Positions 33,728 through 43,108 of a DNA stretch of 64,000 nucleotides are shown here, in pieces. The notes under the pieces were generated by a model that saw nothing but the letters and a program-made list of their open reading frames with translations, was not told the origin of the DNA and did not search any database. The stretch covers positions 5,895,001 through 5,959,000 of the forward strand of contig NZ_CP154260.1 in NCBI RefSeq assembly GCF_039545795.1. The letters run 5' to 3'. This DNA is from Chitinophaga niabensis (GTDB taxonomy: Bacteria > Bacteroidota > Bacteroidia > Chitinophagales > Chitinophagaceae). The translations under genes were made by a program, and so were the position numbers. Within the stretch, counting starts at the first letter, position 1; the number at the start of each line of letters is the position of its first letter.

Positions 33728-34405
33728 TTACAGCAGGTAGAAACAGGTGAATACAAATACCCAAACCAGGTCTACAAAGTGCCAGTACAGCCCTACCTTC
33801 TCCACCATTTCATAATGGCCGCGGTGCTCATAAGTACCTTTCAATACATTGATCAGTACAATGATATTCAGCACCACACCGGAAGTTACGTGCAAACCGT
33901 GGAACCCGGTAATGGTAAAGAAGAAGTCAGTAAAGTTAGTGGAAAGTGCTGCAGAACCATCGTGATTCAGGAAAGGATTCCTGCCCCACCATGCACCTTC
34001 ATGATGTAAGTGCGTCCACTCCCAGGCCTGGCAGCTCAGGAACATGATACCTCCAATGATGGTGAGGATCAGCCATCTTGCAACGGCTTTCTTATCCATG
34101 TGATGACCTGCGTGTACGGCTAATACCATGGTAACGGAACTCATGATCAGGATGAAGGTCATCAAGCTCACAAATACCAGCGGCAAATTGGCATGCCCCA
34201 TTAAAGGGAACGATTTGAACACTTCGTTCGGATCAGGCCAGGCTTGAGCCATGAATCTTTGGGTACCATATGCGATCAGCAATGCGCCGAACGTAAAGGC
34301 ATCCGAGATCAGGAAATACCACATCATCAACTTGCCATAGCTCACACTGAAGGGCGAATGCCCACCGCTCCACCATTTTTTCTTCGCTGTTACTGCGTTA
34401 TCCAT
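33728..34405 (-). CDS. Cytochrome c oxidase subunit III
   Basis: 225 residues, seven helices. Typical subunit III segments: GKLMMWYFLISDAFTFGALLIAYG, VSLMTFILIMSSVTMVLAVHAG, FLSCQAWEWTHLHHEGAWWG (EW..H motif) and TGFHGLHVTSGVVLNIIVL (GFHGxHV signature), then GLYWHFVDLVWVFVFTCFYLL (WHFVDxVW). It is one of two subunit III genes in tandem (the other at 34448-35011). Confidence 0.95.
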   Translation of the reverse strand: MDNAVTAKKKWWSGGHSPFSVSYGKLMMWYFLISDAFTFGALLIAYGTQRFMAQAWPDPNEVFKSFPLMGHANLPLVFVSLMTFILIMSSVTMVLAVHAGHHMDKKAVARWLILTIIGGIMFLSCQAWEWTHLHHEGAWWGRNPFLNHDGSAALSTNFTDFFFTITGFHGLHVTSGVVLNIIVLINVLKGTYEHRGHYEMVEKVGLYWHFVDLVWVFVFTCFYLL

Positions 34406-34447
34406 TTGTACGAATTATGAATTTTATTTTTCTAAACAGTATCTTAA

Positions 34448-35011
34448 TTATCTCGCAAGGCTGAAAAAGATCAACAGATAGATCCACAGGCCATCCACAA
34501 AATGCCAATAGGTAGAAGCTACTTCAATCGGCACAGCGCTGTAAGTTCTGATCCTTGTTCTGTAAGCCCTTGCAAAAAGTATCAGCAGTACAATCACACC
34601 ACCCAGTACGTGCAGGATGTGTGCGCCAACGATCACATAAATGAAAGAGGCGGAAACCGTACTATCCAATGTGAGGCCATGGTTCTTCATGTCTGAAAAA
34701 CCGATCACCTGGCAAACAGCAAATGCAATTCCCAGTAAGGCCGTTAACGTGATCAGTTGTTTATAACTGCTCATGTTACGCGCTTTGAACTGGCGCAGGG
34801 CTAAGTGAATGGTCAGACTACTGGTGAGGATCAATGCGGTAGATACCCAGAAGATAGTAGGCAGGCTAAAGCTCTGCCAGTTAGCCTGTGCCCGTTTCAC
34901 AACATAAGCGCTGGTGAATCCTATGAACATCATCGTGATGCTGGCCATGGCGATCCACATGGAATACTTGTGCGGATGTATCTTATTTCTTGATGCGCTC
35001 ATTGTAATCAT
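34448..35011 (-). CDS. Second cytochrome c oxidase subunit III (CyoC-like)
   Basis: 187 residues from the ATG at 35011; a GTG at 35020 overlaps the ctaB stop and an ATG at 35002 is also possible. Five helices: SMWIAMASITMMFIGFTSAYVVK, IFWVSTALILTSSLTIHLALRQF, YKQLITLTALLGIAFAVCQVIGF, FIYVIVGAHILHVLGGVIVLL (GxHxxHVxGG) and TYWHFVDGLWIYLLIFF. It is the shorter form lacking the first two helices of canonical subunit III, paired with the full-length gene downstream. Confidence 0.92.
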   Translation of the reverse strand: MITMSASRNKIHPHKYSMWIAMASITMMFIGFTSAYVVKRAQANWQSFSLPTIFWVSTALILTSSLTIHLALRQFKARNMSSYKQLITLTALLGIAFAVCQVIGFSDMKNHGLTLDSTVSASFIYVIVGAHILHVLGGVIVLLILFARAYRTRIRTYSAVPIEVASTYWHFVDGLWIYLLIFFSLAR

Positions 35012-35016
35012 TTCCC

Positions 35017-35922
35017 TCACAAATTTACTTTATCAAACAACAACCCCAGCAATATCACTGCCAGGTAAATGTATGATCCAAACATCAGTTTGCGGGCAGA
35101 CGGCACGTCACATTTCCGGTACAGCTCAATCGCGCGATATAAATAAAAACCGCCGATCAGGATGGCTACTATTGCGGAAATAGGCCCTGTTATCTTCAAC
35201 AGGTAAGGTGCTACACCCGCAGGGATCAGTAACATGGCATACATCGCGGATTGCAATGCAATCACTTTACCCGGCCCTCTGTCTGTTGGCATCAGTTTGA
35301 AACCAGCTCTTGTATAGTCAGTATGCGCTACCCAGGCTATTGCCCAGAAGTGCGGAAACTGCCACAGGAACTGTATCGCAAACAAAGCCCATCCTCCTTC
35401 AGAGAAACTGTTGGCACCTGCCACCCAGCCGATCAATGGAGGTAAAGCTCCGGGGATAGCACCTACCAGCACTGCCAGTGAATTCCATTTCTTCCAGGGG
35501 GTATATACAAAACCATACAACACCAGGGAAGCAAGACTAACACCTGCCGCGAGCCAGTTAAAACCAAAACCCAGGATGGCAATTCCTGCCAGGCCTGTTA
35601 CCAGTGCCACAATACTTGCCTCTGATACAGACAATCTGCCGGCCGGAATAGGCCTTGTGGCCGTACGGGCCATCAGCTTATCTGTGTCTTTTTCAAGTAT
35701 CTGGTTGATAGTGTTGGCAGAACCGGATACCAGTATACCACCCGCAAATAATAAAAGAACTTTCAGCAATTCAAATTTCACACCGGGTGCCAGTAAATAC
35801 GCAACCACACAGGAGAATACCACCATGAATGTGAGTGTGAATTTCATCATCATGAAGTAATCCCTTACTCTACTCGCAATGGCGTATGATACCGACAACT
35901 TTATGGAATTTTCTTGCAACAT
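35017..35922 (-). CDS. ctaB: Heme O synthase (protoheme IX farnesyltransferase)
   Basis: 301 residues and nine helices. The prenyltransferase motif is NTINQILEKDTDKLMARTATRP (N-x3-D-x3-D-type, about 70-90), with a second acidic loop VAHTDYTRAGFKLMPTDRG (DxxD-like). It attaches the farnesyl chain to heme B to make heme O, the precursor for the heme of the a-type oxidase encoded on either side. Located between subunits I and III. Confidence 0.95.
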   Translation of the reverse strand: MLQENSIKLSVSYAIASRVRDYFMMMKFTLTFMVVFSCVVAYLLAPGVKFELLKVLLLFAGGILVSGSANTINQILEKDTDKLMARTATRPIPAGRLSVSEASIVALVTGLAGIAILGFGFNWLAAGVSLASLVLYGFVYTPWKKWNSLAVLVGAIPGALPPLIGWVAGANSFSEGGWALFAIQFLWQFPHFWAIAWVAHTDYTRAGFKLMPTDRGPGKVIALQSAMYAMLLIPAGVAPYLLKITGPISAIVAILIGGFYLYRAIELYRKCDVPSARKLMFGSYIYLAVILLGLLFDKVNL

Positions 35923-35966
35923 TTTATTTCTTCACAATTTCTTATCTCCTTCGCAAATTCCTTCAA

Positions 35967-37793
35967 CTAGTGCTTGGATTCGTCAGGCGATACAGGAACG
36001 GTTTGAGGAATGAAGTCCTTACCATCCTTACTGTAATCATAAGCCCAACGGTGTACTTCCGGAATTTCACCAGGCCAGTTACCGTGACCGGGATTGATCG
36101 GAGTGGTCCACTCAAGGGTAGTAGCCTGCCACGGATTTGGTGTGGTGAGCTTACGGCCTTTGAATATGCTATAGAAGAAGTTGAAAACGAATAACAGTTG
36201 TGTAGCAAACACAATGATCACCACAAAGCTGATGAATTCATTCAGCCCGCCGAACATGTTGAAAGACGTCCAGTTAGAGTAATCGAAGTAACGGCGTGGC
36301 ATACCAGCCATACCCATGTAGTGCATTGGCCAGAAGATGAGGTAAGCACCTACGAGCGTGATCCAGAAGTGGATGAAGCCCAGTGTTTGGTTCATATAGC
36401 GGCCGTACATTTTAGGGAACCAGTGGTAGATACCGGCAAACATACCGAAGAATGCAGACACACCCATTACAATGTGGAAGTGTGCAATTACAAACATGGT
36501 ATCATGCAGGTGAATATCTATTGCAGAGTTACCTAACCAGATACCTGTTAAACCACCAGAGATGAACGTGCTCACAAAACCGATAGAGAACAGGGAAGCA
36601 GGTGTGAACCTGATATTTCCGCGCCAGATGGTAGTGATCCAGTTGAACACCTTGATGGCGGAAGGTACCGCAATCAGTAATGTTAAGAGTACGAAGAAGG
36701 CTCCTAAGAACGGATTCAATCCTGTTACGAACATGTGGTGCGCCCATACGAGGAAGGCCAGCAAAGTGATCGCAAAGATAGAACCCACCATTGCCAGGTA
36801 ACCGAAGATCGGTTTCCGGGAGTTCACCGCCAGGATCTCAGATACCATACCCATCGCAGGGAGGATGATGATATACACCTCAGGGTGACCAAGGAACCAG
36901 AACAAGTGCTGATAGAGGATAGCAGAACCACCTTCGTTAGGTAATACTTTACCCGCTATAAAGATCTCGCTCAGGTAGAAGCTGGTACCACCATGACGGT
37001 CGAACAGCAACAGTACGAAACCACTCAGCAACACGGGGAAAGACAATACACCAAGCACAGCTGTGAAGAAGAACGCCCAGATAGTGAGCGGCATCTTGGT
37101 CATGCTCATGCCTTTCGTACGCATGTTCAGGATGGTGGAAATATAGTTAAGGGAACCTAACAGGGATGATACAACGAAGATCGCCATACTCATCAGCCAG
37201 AGGTCCATACCAATTTTAGAACCAATAGAAGCATCGCCCAATGCACTCAATGGAGGATAAGATGTCCATCCACCGGAAGCAGGGCCTGTTTGCACAAACA
37301 GAGAAGCCATCATCAGGCAGCTGGCCAGGAAGAAGAACCAGTAGCTGAGCATGTTCATAAACGGAGAAGCCATATCGCGTGCACCTACCTGCAAAGGAAT
37401 AAGCAGGTTGGAGAAGGTACCGCTAAGGCCCGCTGTTAATACAAAGAATACAAGAATGGTACCGTGCATGGTCACCAGCGCATAATACGCTTCAGGCGTG
37501 ATCCTGCCACCTTCGGCCCAATGACCCAGGATGCTTTCCAGCCAGGGGAAAGTAGCATCAGGATAACCCAGTTGCAAACGGAACAATACAGAGAAAAATG
37601 CACCAATGATGGCCCAGATAATACCCGTAATGAGGAATTGCTTTGCAATCATCTTATGGTCCATGCTGAAAACATACTTCGAGATGAATGTTTCCTCATG
37701 ATGATGGTCGTGACCATCATGGCCATTACCATGCCCATGCTCCACACCGTGATGCATTAAATCCTGATTGTGCAATGTTGCTTCGTTACTCAT
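35967..37793 (-). CDS. ctaD: Cytochrome c oxidase subunit I
   Basis: 608 residues, 12 or more helices. Catalytic ligands are present. The heme a ligands are in TMHGTILVFFVLTAG and AHFHIVMGV; the CuB site is WFLGHPEVYIIILPAMG (the HPEVY motif) and AHHMFVTG (HH). The H-P-E-V-Y motif with the following tyrosine marks an A-type (heme-copper, caa3/aa3) enzyme. The N-terminus is unusually His-rich (HHGVEHGHGNGHDGHDHHHEE), likely a metal-binding cytoplasmic tail. Main catalytic subunit, reducing O2 to water. Confidence 0.97.
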   Translation of the reverse strand: MSNEATLHNQDLMHHGVEHGHGNGHDGHDHHHEETFISKYVFSMDHKMIAKQFLITGIIWAIIGAFFSVLFRLQLGYPDATFPWLESILGHWAEGGRITPEAYYALVTMHGTILVFFVLTAGLSGTFSNLLIPLQVGARDMASPFMNMLSYWFFFLASCLMMASLFVQTGPASGGWTSYPPLSALGDASIGSKIGMDLWLMSMAIFVVSSLLGSLNYISTILNMRTKGMSMTKMPLTIWAFFFTAVLGVLSFPVLLSGFVLLLFDRHGGTSFYLSEIFIAGKVLPNEGGSAILYQHLFWFLGHPEVYIIILPAMGMVSEILAVNSRKPIFGYLAMVGSIFAITLLAFLVWAHHMFVTGLNPFLGAFFVLLTLLIAVPSAIKVFNWITTIWRGNIRFTPASLFSIGFVSTFISGGLTGIWLGNSAIDIHLHDTMFVIAHFHIVMGVSAFFGMFAGIYHWFPKMYGRYMNQTLGFIHFWITLVGAYLIFWPMHYMGMAGMPRRYFDYSNWTSFNMFGGLNEFISFVVIIVFATQLLFVFNFFYSIFKGRKLTTPNPWQATTLEWTTPINPGHGNWPGEIPEVHRWAYDYSKDGKDFIPQTVPVSPDESKH

Positions 37794-37891
37794 AATAAGT
37801 TCTGTTTATGATCAGCCGGTAAACGGGGCAGGCTCCCGGCCATTTCTTTAATTTTTTACTCCTTCAAAAATCAATCTAAAGTCCTCACAAA

Positions 37892-38938
37892 TTAATGCGC
37901 CTGTGCTACCGTTTTTGCTGTATCTGCAACCGCAGGTGTACCAGCTGGTGCGGCAGGAGCAGCCGGAGCCGGATGCGCCTGTGCAAACTGTGTAGGCTGC
38001 GATGCAACCCAGGCATCATATTCTGCCTGTGTTTCCACGATGATATTAGCCTTCATTGAATAGTGACCGGCACCACACATCTGGTCGCAGGACAGTTCAT
38101 ATACGAAATCAGGATTCCCTGTTTTCTTCCTCATTTCCGCAGTAGTATACTTTGGCGTTAACCAGAGTGTGGTTGGGATACCGGGTACTGCGTCCATTTT
38201 CAGACGGAAGTGAGGCAAACCAACGTCATGCACCACATCACGGGAACCAATGATCAGTTTTACATTCTTATTTACCACTACGTGCAGGTCCGGAGCAATC
38301 ACATCATCCGTATTCAGGCTATCCGCCCAATCCTGACCCAATGGGTTTATTGCATTGTCAATCAGTTTGAAGTTCCTGCGGCCCAACTGTCCGTCTTTAC
38401 CAGGATAGCGAACCACCCAGTTAAACTGTTTACCGGTTACTTCCACGATCATGGAATCTTTCGGTGCTTCTGAAGTGATGCGCAACCAGTGGCGGATACC
38501 AAAAGCTACCAGGATGGTCAGTACAATCGCAGGGATCACCGTCCAGATCAATTCCAGTTTATTATTATGCGGGAAATAGAACGCTTTACGGCCATCTTTC
38601 TCCTGGAATTTGAATGCGAACCAGAACAGTAATATCTGTGTGATCACAAACACGATCATGGTGATGATGAAAGTTACCCTGATCAGGCTATCAATCCCAT
38701 CTCCCTGAACGGAAGCAGATTCACCCAACATCCTGCCTTCGAAAAGATCATGACACCACCACACCCCAATCAATCCCAATACCAGGAATACGATCATCAG
38801 GAAACCGTTAATGCGGTTGGATTGCTCGCGCGATTTCTTTTCACCTTTCAGAATGGACACATATTCGCTAGCCTTCGCAATCTGGAAGATCACGACGAAT
38901 ATGAGAACAACTACTAAAACTGCTAAAAATCCTGACAT
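37892..38938 (-). CDS. coxB: Cytochrome c oxidase subunit II (CuA)
   Basis: 348 residues. Two N-terminal membrane helices are followed by a cupredoxin domain with the full CuA site: H in DVGLPHFRLKMDAVPGIP and YELSCDQMCGAGHYSMKANI (C-x3-C-x3-H-x2-M), plus the Glu in the same loop. It accepts electrons from a donor and passes them to subunit I. The C-terminus is Ala/Pro-rich (PAPAAPAAPAGTPAV) with no heme motif; in true caa3 oxidases a cytochrome c is fused here, so in this organism the donor is probably the Act complex or a separate cytochrome. Confidence 0.96.
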   Translation of the reverse strand: MSGFLAVLVVVLIFVVIFQIAKASEYVSILKGEKKSREQSNRINGFLMIVFLVLGLIGVWWCHDLFEGRMLGESASVQGDGIDSLIRVTFIITMIVFVITQILLFWFAFKFQEKDGRKAFYFPHNNKLELIWTVIPAIVLTILVAFGIRHWLRITSEAPKDSMIVEVTGKQFNWVVRYPGKDGQLGRRNFKLIDNAINPLGQDWADSLNTDDVIAPDLHVVVNKNVKLIIGSRDVVHDVGLPHFRLKMDAVPGIPTTLWLTPKYTTAEMRKKTGNPDFVYELSCDQMCGAGHYSMKANIIVETQAEYDAWVASQPTQFAQAHPAPAAPAAPAGTPAVADTAKTVAQAH

Positions 38939-39002
38939 TGCTATGAATAATAATTAAGTTATCTAATGCTATACGTTCATTCTTCTTGTGCTACGCCACG
39001 CA

Positions 39003-40202
39003 TCAGGTGTGGTGTACGATACTTTCTTTCAGGTAAGGATGGTTCTTGGGAGCCAGTGGTGCTTTAGCCAGCTGGTTACCGGTGATCCAGATGATCAGGC
39101 CCACAAAACCAAGGCCAAGACCCAATTCATACCAAGGGAAATTAAGTTCGTGTACTGTACCTGGCATTACCATCTGGAAGAAATCCAGCCAGTGACCAAA
39201 GATGATCACACCAGCCATGAAAGCTACCGTAGTATTGTTACGTTTTGTAGAGCGCTTCATAAATACCAGCAGCGGTGCAATAAAGTTGATGATCAGGTTC
39301 AGGAAGAAAATAGGCCTGAACGGACCCCATACGCGTGGCTGGAAGTATACTGTTTCCTCCGGCATGTTCGCATACCAGATCAGCATGTACTGAGAGAACC
39401 AGAGGTAAGTCCAGAAAATGCTGAACGCAAACATGAATTTACCCAGGTCATGTAAATGCTCATCTGTTACATAAACCAGATGACCTTTAGACTTAAGATA
39501 TATTACGAACAATGCGATCAGGGACATACCGGATACAAAAGTACTGGCAAATGTATACCAGCTGTACATAGTAGAGAACCAATGCGCATCAATGCTCATT
39601 AACCAGATCCAGGGGGTGGTAGAACCAACAGACAATGCAAATACAACAATGAAACCTGCACACCAAACTGTGTTCCTCCAGAGAAGACGTTTACCGGCTT
39701 CTGCATCCATCGTCCAGGTATCTTCTTCCAGAGACATCTTACGCAGCTTGATCGTCAATGCAGACCATAAACCAATAGTGATCACGGAGGCAATGGATAC
39801 GAAAGAAGCGTTCAGGAAAGGAGATTTATTCTCCAGGATCTTATCGCCATGTGGGTTCAGCCAATGGTAGATATGACCTTTGTGACCGAAGATCAGAAAA
39901 CCCAACACCACAAGCAGGATACCTCCTAATACAGGAACAGCCATAGAGATAGCTTCAGGAACTCTCCTGAAACCAAGCTGCCAGCCGCCATGTGCCAGGG
40001 TGGTTACGCCAATGAAGAAAGTACTGGCCAGTGCGATCAGCAAAAAGTAAGTGCTGTTCTGCAAAATGCCAGCCCAGAAGCGGGTAGCTCCATGTTCATC
40101 ATTGAACACAAATAATCCGATCAAAAAAGTCAGCAAGCCAATGCCCAAAAGCACAAAGCTGGTCGTTTTTAATCTTGCTGGTACTACAAATTGGTCCTTC
40201 AT
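39003..40202 (-). CDS. actF: Alternative Complex III subunit ActF
   Basis: 399 residues, about ten helices: TTSFVLLGIGLLTFLIGLFVF, LLIALASTFFIGVTTLAHGGWQ, VLGGILLVVLGFLIFGHKG, WLMSIDAHWFSTMYSWYTFAS, FWTYLWFSQYMLIWYANMPEE and LGLGFVGLIIWITGN. The sequence follows the quinol:cytochrome c oxidoreductase quinone-binding subunit 2 family (ActF). The core of this complex, which replaces cytochrome bc1 in Bacteroidota, oxidises menaquinol. Last of six act genes, immediately before oxidase subunit II. Confidence 0.93.
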   Translation of the reverse strand: MKDQFVVPARLKTTSFVLLGIGLLTFLIGLFVFNDEHGATRFWAGILQNSTYFLLIALASTFFIGVTTLAHGGWQLGFRRVPEAISMAVPVLGGILLVVLGFLIFGHKGHIYHWLNPHGDKILENKSPFLNASFVSIASVITIGLWSALTIKLRKMSLEEDTWTMDAEAGKRLLWRNTVWCAGFIVVFALSVGSTTPWIWLMSIDAHWFSTMYSWYTFASTFVSGMSLIALFVIYLKSKGHLVYVTDEHLHDLGKFMFAFSIFWTYLWFSQYMLIWYANMPEETVYFQPRVWGPFRPIFFLNLIINFIAPLLVFMKRSTKRNNTTVAFMAGVIIFGHWLDFFQMVMPGTVHELNFPWYELGLGLGFVGLIIWITGNQLAKAPLAPKNHPYLKESIVHHT

Positions 40203-40248
40203 TACTGTTGTATATTAAAATACTAAGTTGAAATGCGTTTAAAACAAA

Positions 40249-40884
40249 TTATTTCGCTGCCACTACGGTTGCTGCAGTTGCAGGTGCTGTTGAATCAGCA
40301 GGCGCTGCTGCAGGTGTTGCTGCCGGAGCTTTTCCACCGTTCTGCATCTGCTTGATATAACCTACCACTTTCCAGCGTTGCTCCATATCCAGCTGGCTGG
40401 CATAACTACCCATCACATTGTAACCGAAAGTGATCACATGGAAGATACGTCCCTCTGTGTAACCCAGTACTTTACCGGTAAGCATGTTAGCAGGGGCTGC
40501 TGGGTATGGACCGTCACCACCTTTGTAAAGTGGTCCGTTACCATCCAGTTTCTGACCATGGCAAACACCGCAGTAGATATCATACAGGCGTTTACCTTCT
40601 TTGATACCGGCTTCGTCCAACGCCAACGGATTCTTAACCAGGTTCGCCTGTGCCGTATCCTCTGCTTTCAGGTGATAAGGAAGCAGCGACCCTCTCTTTA
40701 CAGTACCATCAACGGGTTTCAGACTGGTCAGGCGACCATTGTAAAACTCGTATGCACGGGATTCGTACATATCTGGCACATAGATCTTACCGGGCTTTCT
40801 ATTATGTGCTCCCTTATTACAGGCGGCCAGTAAGGCTCCACCGGCTAAGGCAGCTACAATCAGTATGTTGGAAGTCCTTTTCAT
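40249..40884 (-). CDS. actE: Alternative Complex III mono-heme cytochrome ActE
   Basis: 211 residues from the ATG at 40884 (a TTG one codon earlier also opens the frame). The lipoprotein signal ends in LLAACNKG (lipobox LAAC), so it is anchored by lipid. One heme-binding motif YDIYCGVCHGQKLDGNGP (CxxCH) follows, with the distal Met likely in YNVMGSYASQLDMEQRW. The C-terminal 35 residues are Ala/Pro/Thr-rich. It is the electron exit subunit toward the oxidase. Confidence 0.93.
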   Translation of the reverse strand: MKRTSNILIVAALAGGALLAACNKGAHNRKPGKIYVPDMYESRAYEFYNGRLTSLKPVDGTVKRGSLLPYHLKAEDTAQANLVKNPLALDEAGIKEGKRLYDIYCGVCHGQKLDGNGPLYKGGDGPYPAAPANMLTGKVLGYTEGRIFHVITFGYNVMGSYASQLDMEQRWKVVGYIKQMQNGGKAPAATPAAAPADSTAPATAATVVAAK

Positions 40885-40919
40885 CAAAATATTTATTTCT
40901 AACTGATCTTTCTTTTTGA

Positions 40920-41513
40920 TTACGCGTTCACTGGTGTAGTACGCTGACTGAATAACTTGTCTTCTTTATCGAAACGGCCCAGCCACCAGCCGGCTTCTAC
41001 TTCTTGCTCGTTGATCTCTTTCGCACCAACACTGTCCAGGTAAGCTTTCACTTCCTCTGCACGTGTTTTTTCTGTCAGCTCTATCACCATCACAAACAGG
41101 TCATCGCTCTGACGGGGATGGAACACATGTTTCTTTACAAAAGGTGCCAGCTGGCAGAGATACATAAAGGTCATCACCATACCTACCGCTGCAAACAATA
41201 CCGTTAACTCAAAAGTGATGGGTATGAATGCGGGTAAAGGAAAGTGAGGTTTACCACCGATGTTCATCGGCCAATCTGTTGTGAATACCCAACTCATGAA
41301 TGATAACGCGGTAGTTGTACCGGTAATACCATAAATGAAACCGGCAGTATGCAGGCTTGTTTCTCTCAGGCCCATGGCATGGTCCAGGCCATGCACCGGG
41401 AACGGCGTATATACATCATGAATCTTGTACCCGGCAGAACGAACTTTCTTTACCGCCGGAAACAATACCGCCTCATCATCAAAACTGCCTACAACAAATT
41501 TTTTAACAGCCAT
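40920..41513 (-). CDS. actD: Alternative Complex III subunit ActD (DUF3341)
   Basis: 197 residues: a soluble N-terminal domain (about 1-45), two helices (about 55-80 and 100-125) and a C-terminal domain. Family marker segments: VVGSFDDEAVLFPAVKKVRSAGYKIHDVYTPFPVHGLD, then HFPLPAFIPITFELTVLFAAVGM. ActD is a structural subunit that contacts ActC and ActB. 36 bp after actC... the gene follows actC and precedes actE in the leftward operon. Confidence 0.93.
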   Translation of the reverse strand: MAVKKFVVGSFDDEAVLFPAVKKVRSAGYKIHDVYTPFPVHGLDHAMGLRETSLHTAGFIYGITGTTTALSFMSWVFTTDWPMNIGGKPHFPLPAFIPITFELTVLFAAVGMVMTFMYLCQLAPFVKKHVFHPRQSDDLFVMVIELTEKTRAEEVKAYLDSVGAKEINEQEVEAGWWLGRFDKEDKLFSQRTTPVNA

Positions 41514-41553
41514 ATGGATAATATTCTATAATCCGTTAATCTAATTCAGTTCA

Positions 41554-42987
41554 TTAGTGATGCGCCTGATCGTGCGCAAACTTATCATTGTCTTCCAATT
41601 CGTATTTCACCATCTTCTCTTTGTAGTTCTGACCGGAAGTTTTCAGCACGTGCTTGATCTCAGCAACTGCAATAACCGGGAAGTATTTAGCAAAGAGGAA
41701 GTAACAGGTAAAGAACAGGCCGAATGTTCCAAGGTAGAAACCAACCTCAGGCCAGGACGGACGATAGTAGCCCCAGCTGGATGGAAGATAATCGCGGTAC
41801 AGTGAAGTACAAATGATCACAAAACGCTCAAACCACATACCGATGTTCACAATGATAGACATGATAAAGGTAACCATGATGTTCCTTCTCATTTTCCTGA
41901 ACCAGAACACCTGCGGAGACAGTACGTTACAGGTCATCATGATCCAGTAGCTCCAGCCCAGGGGACCTGCGGCGCGGAACTTGTAGAAGGTATCAAATTC
42001 ATATCTGCTGCCTGAGTACCAGGCCATGAATAATTCTGTGAGGTAAGCAACACCCACAATAGAACCTGTCAGTACAATCACTTTGTTCATCGCCTCAATG
42101 TGGCCTAATGTGATGTATTCTTCCAGGCCCAGGATCTTACGTGTGATGATCAGCAGTGTCTGTACCATCGCAAATCCTGAGAAGATCGCACCCGCTACGA
42201 AGTAAGGAGGGAAGATGGTGGTGTGCCATCCCGGAATTACAGAAGTAGCAAAGTCGAAGGATACAATGGTGTGTACGGAAAGTACCAGCGGAGTGGACAA
42301 ACCGGCTAACACCAGTGATAATGCTTCGTGGCGTTGCCAGTGTTTGGTGGAACCCGTCCAGCCAAAAGAAGCAATACCATATAAATATTTACGCAGTTTA
42401 GTTTTAGCTCTGTCCCGTACAGTTGCAAAGTCCGGCAAAAGACCTGAGTACCAGAACAACAGGGAAACGGTGAAGTACGTAGAGATCGCAAACACGTCCC
42501 ACAAGAGTGGTGAGTTAAAGTTCACCCATAAAGGACCACGGGTGTTAGGGTAAGGGAGTACAAAGAATGCCATCCAAACACGACCCATGTGCCAGATCGG
42601 GAACTGTCCCGCACACATTACCGCAAAGATGGTCATTGCTTCCGCTGCGCGGTTAACCCCTGTACGCCATCCCTGGCGGAACAGCAAAAGGATCGCAGAG
42701 ATCAGCGTACCGGCGTGACCGATACCTACCCACCAAACGAAGTTGGTGATATCCCAACCCCAGCCAATTGTTTTGTTCAGGTTCCAAACCCCTGTTCCCC
42801 AGTATACTTCCCAGGTTACAGAGAAAACCCCAAACAGCAGCAGCAAAACGGAAATAGTTAAACCGACATACCACAGCTTGCCAGGCTTGGCTTCAATAGG
42901 CCCGATAATATCCTCCGTTACCTGGTGATAATCCTTAACCCCATCTACTAAAGGTTCTCTCAGTGTGGATTCGTACTTCAAATGCAT
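41554..42987 (-). CDS. actC: Alternative Complex III subunit ActC (NrfD/PsrC-like quinol-binding)
   Basis: 477 residues from the ATG at 42987 (MHLKYESTLREP, the usual ActC start; a GTG at 43011 would add eight residues). About ten helices: WYVGLTISVLLLLFGVF, ITNFVWWVGIGHAGTLISAILLLFRQGWR with the quinone-site motif, SLLFWYSGLLPDFATVRD, SLVLAGLSTPLVLSVHTIVSFDFA and AGAIFSGFAMVQTLLIITRKIL. NrfD-type fold; binds and oxidises the quinol and pumps protons. Its C-terminus is His/Asp-rich (FAHDQAHH). Confidence 0.95.
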   Translation of the reverse strand: MHLKYESTLREPLVDGVKDYHQVTEDIIGPIEAKPGKLWYVGLTISVLLLLFGVFSVTWEVYWGTGVWNLNKTIGWGWDITNFVWWVGIGHAGTLISAILLLFRQGWRTGVNRAAEAMTIFAVMCAGQFPIWHMGRVWMAFFVLPYPNTRGPLWVNFNSPLLWDVFAISTYFTVSLLFWYSGLLPDFATVRDRAKTKLRKYLYGIASFGWTGSTKHWQRHEALSLVLAGLSTPLVLSVHTIVSFDFATSVIPGWHTTIFPPYFVAGAIFSGFAMVQTLLIITRKILGLEEYITLGHIEAMNKVIVLTGSIVGVAYLTELFMAWYSGSRYEFDTFYKFRAAGPLGWSYWIMMTCNVLSPQVFWFRKMRRNIMVTFIMSIIVNIGMWFERFVIICTSLYRDYLPSSWGYYRPSWPEVGFYLGTFGLFFTCYFLFAKYFPVIAVAEIKHVLKTSGQNYKEKMVKYELEDNDKFAHDQAHH

Positions 42988-43108
42988 AGTAGTATTTTGA
43001 GCTTTGCTCACCCCACCCTTTCAGATGGAGCTACGTTGTTTCAAAACTTAAAACTGATTCTTTACCAATTCTATTTTTTCGCCTCAGCTCCGTTACCGGA
43101 ACTGTTAC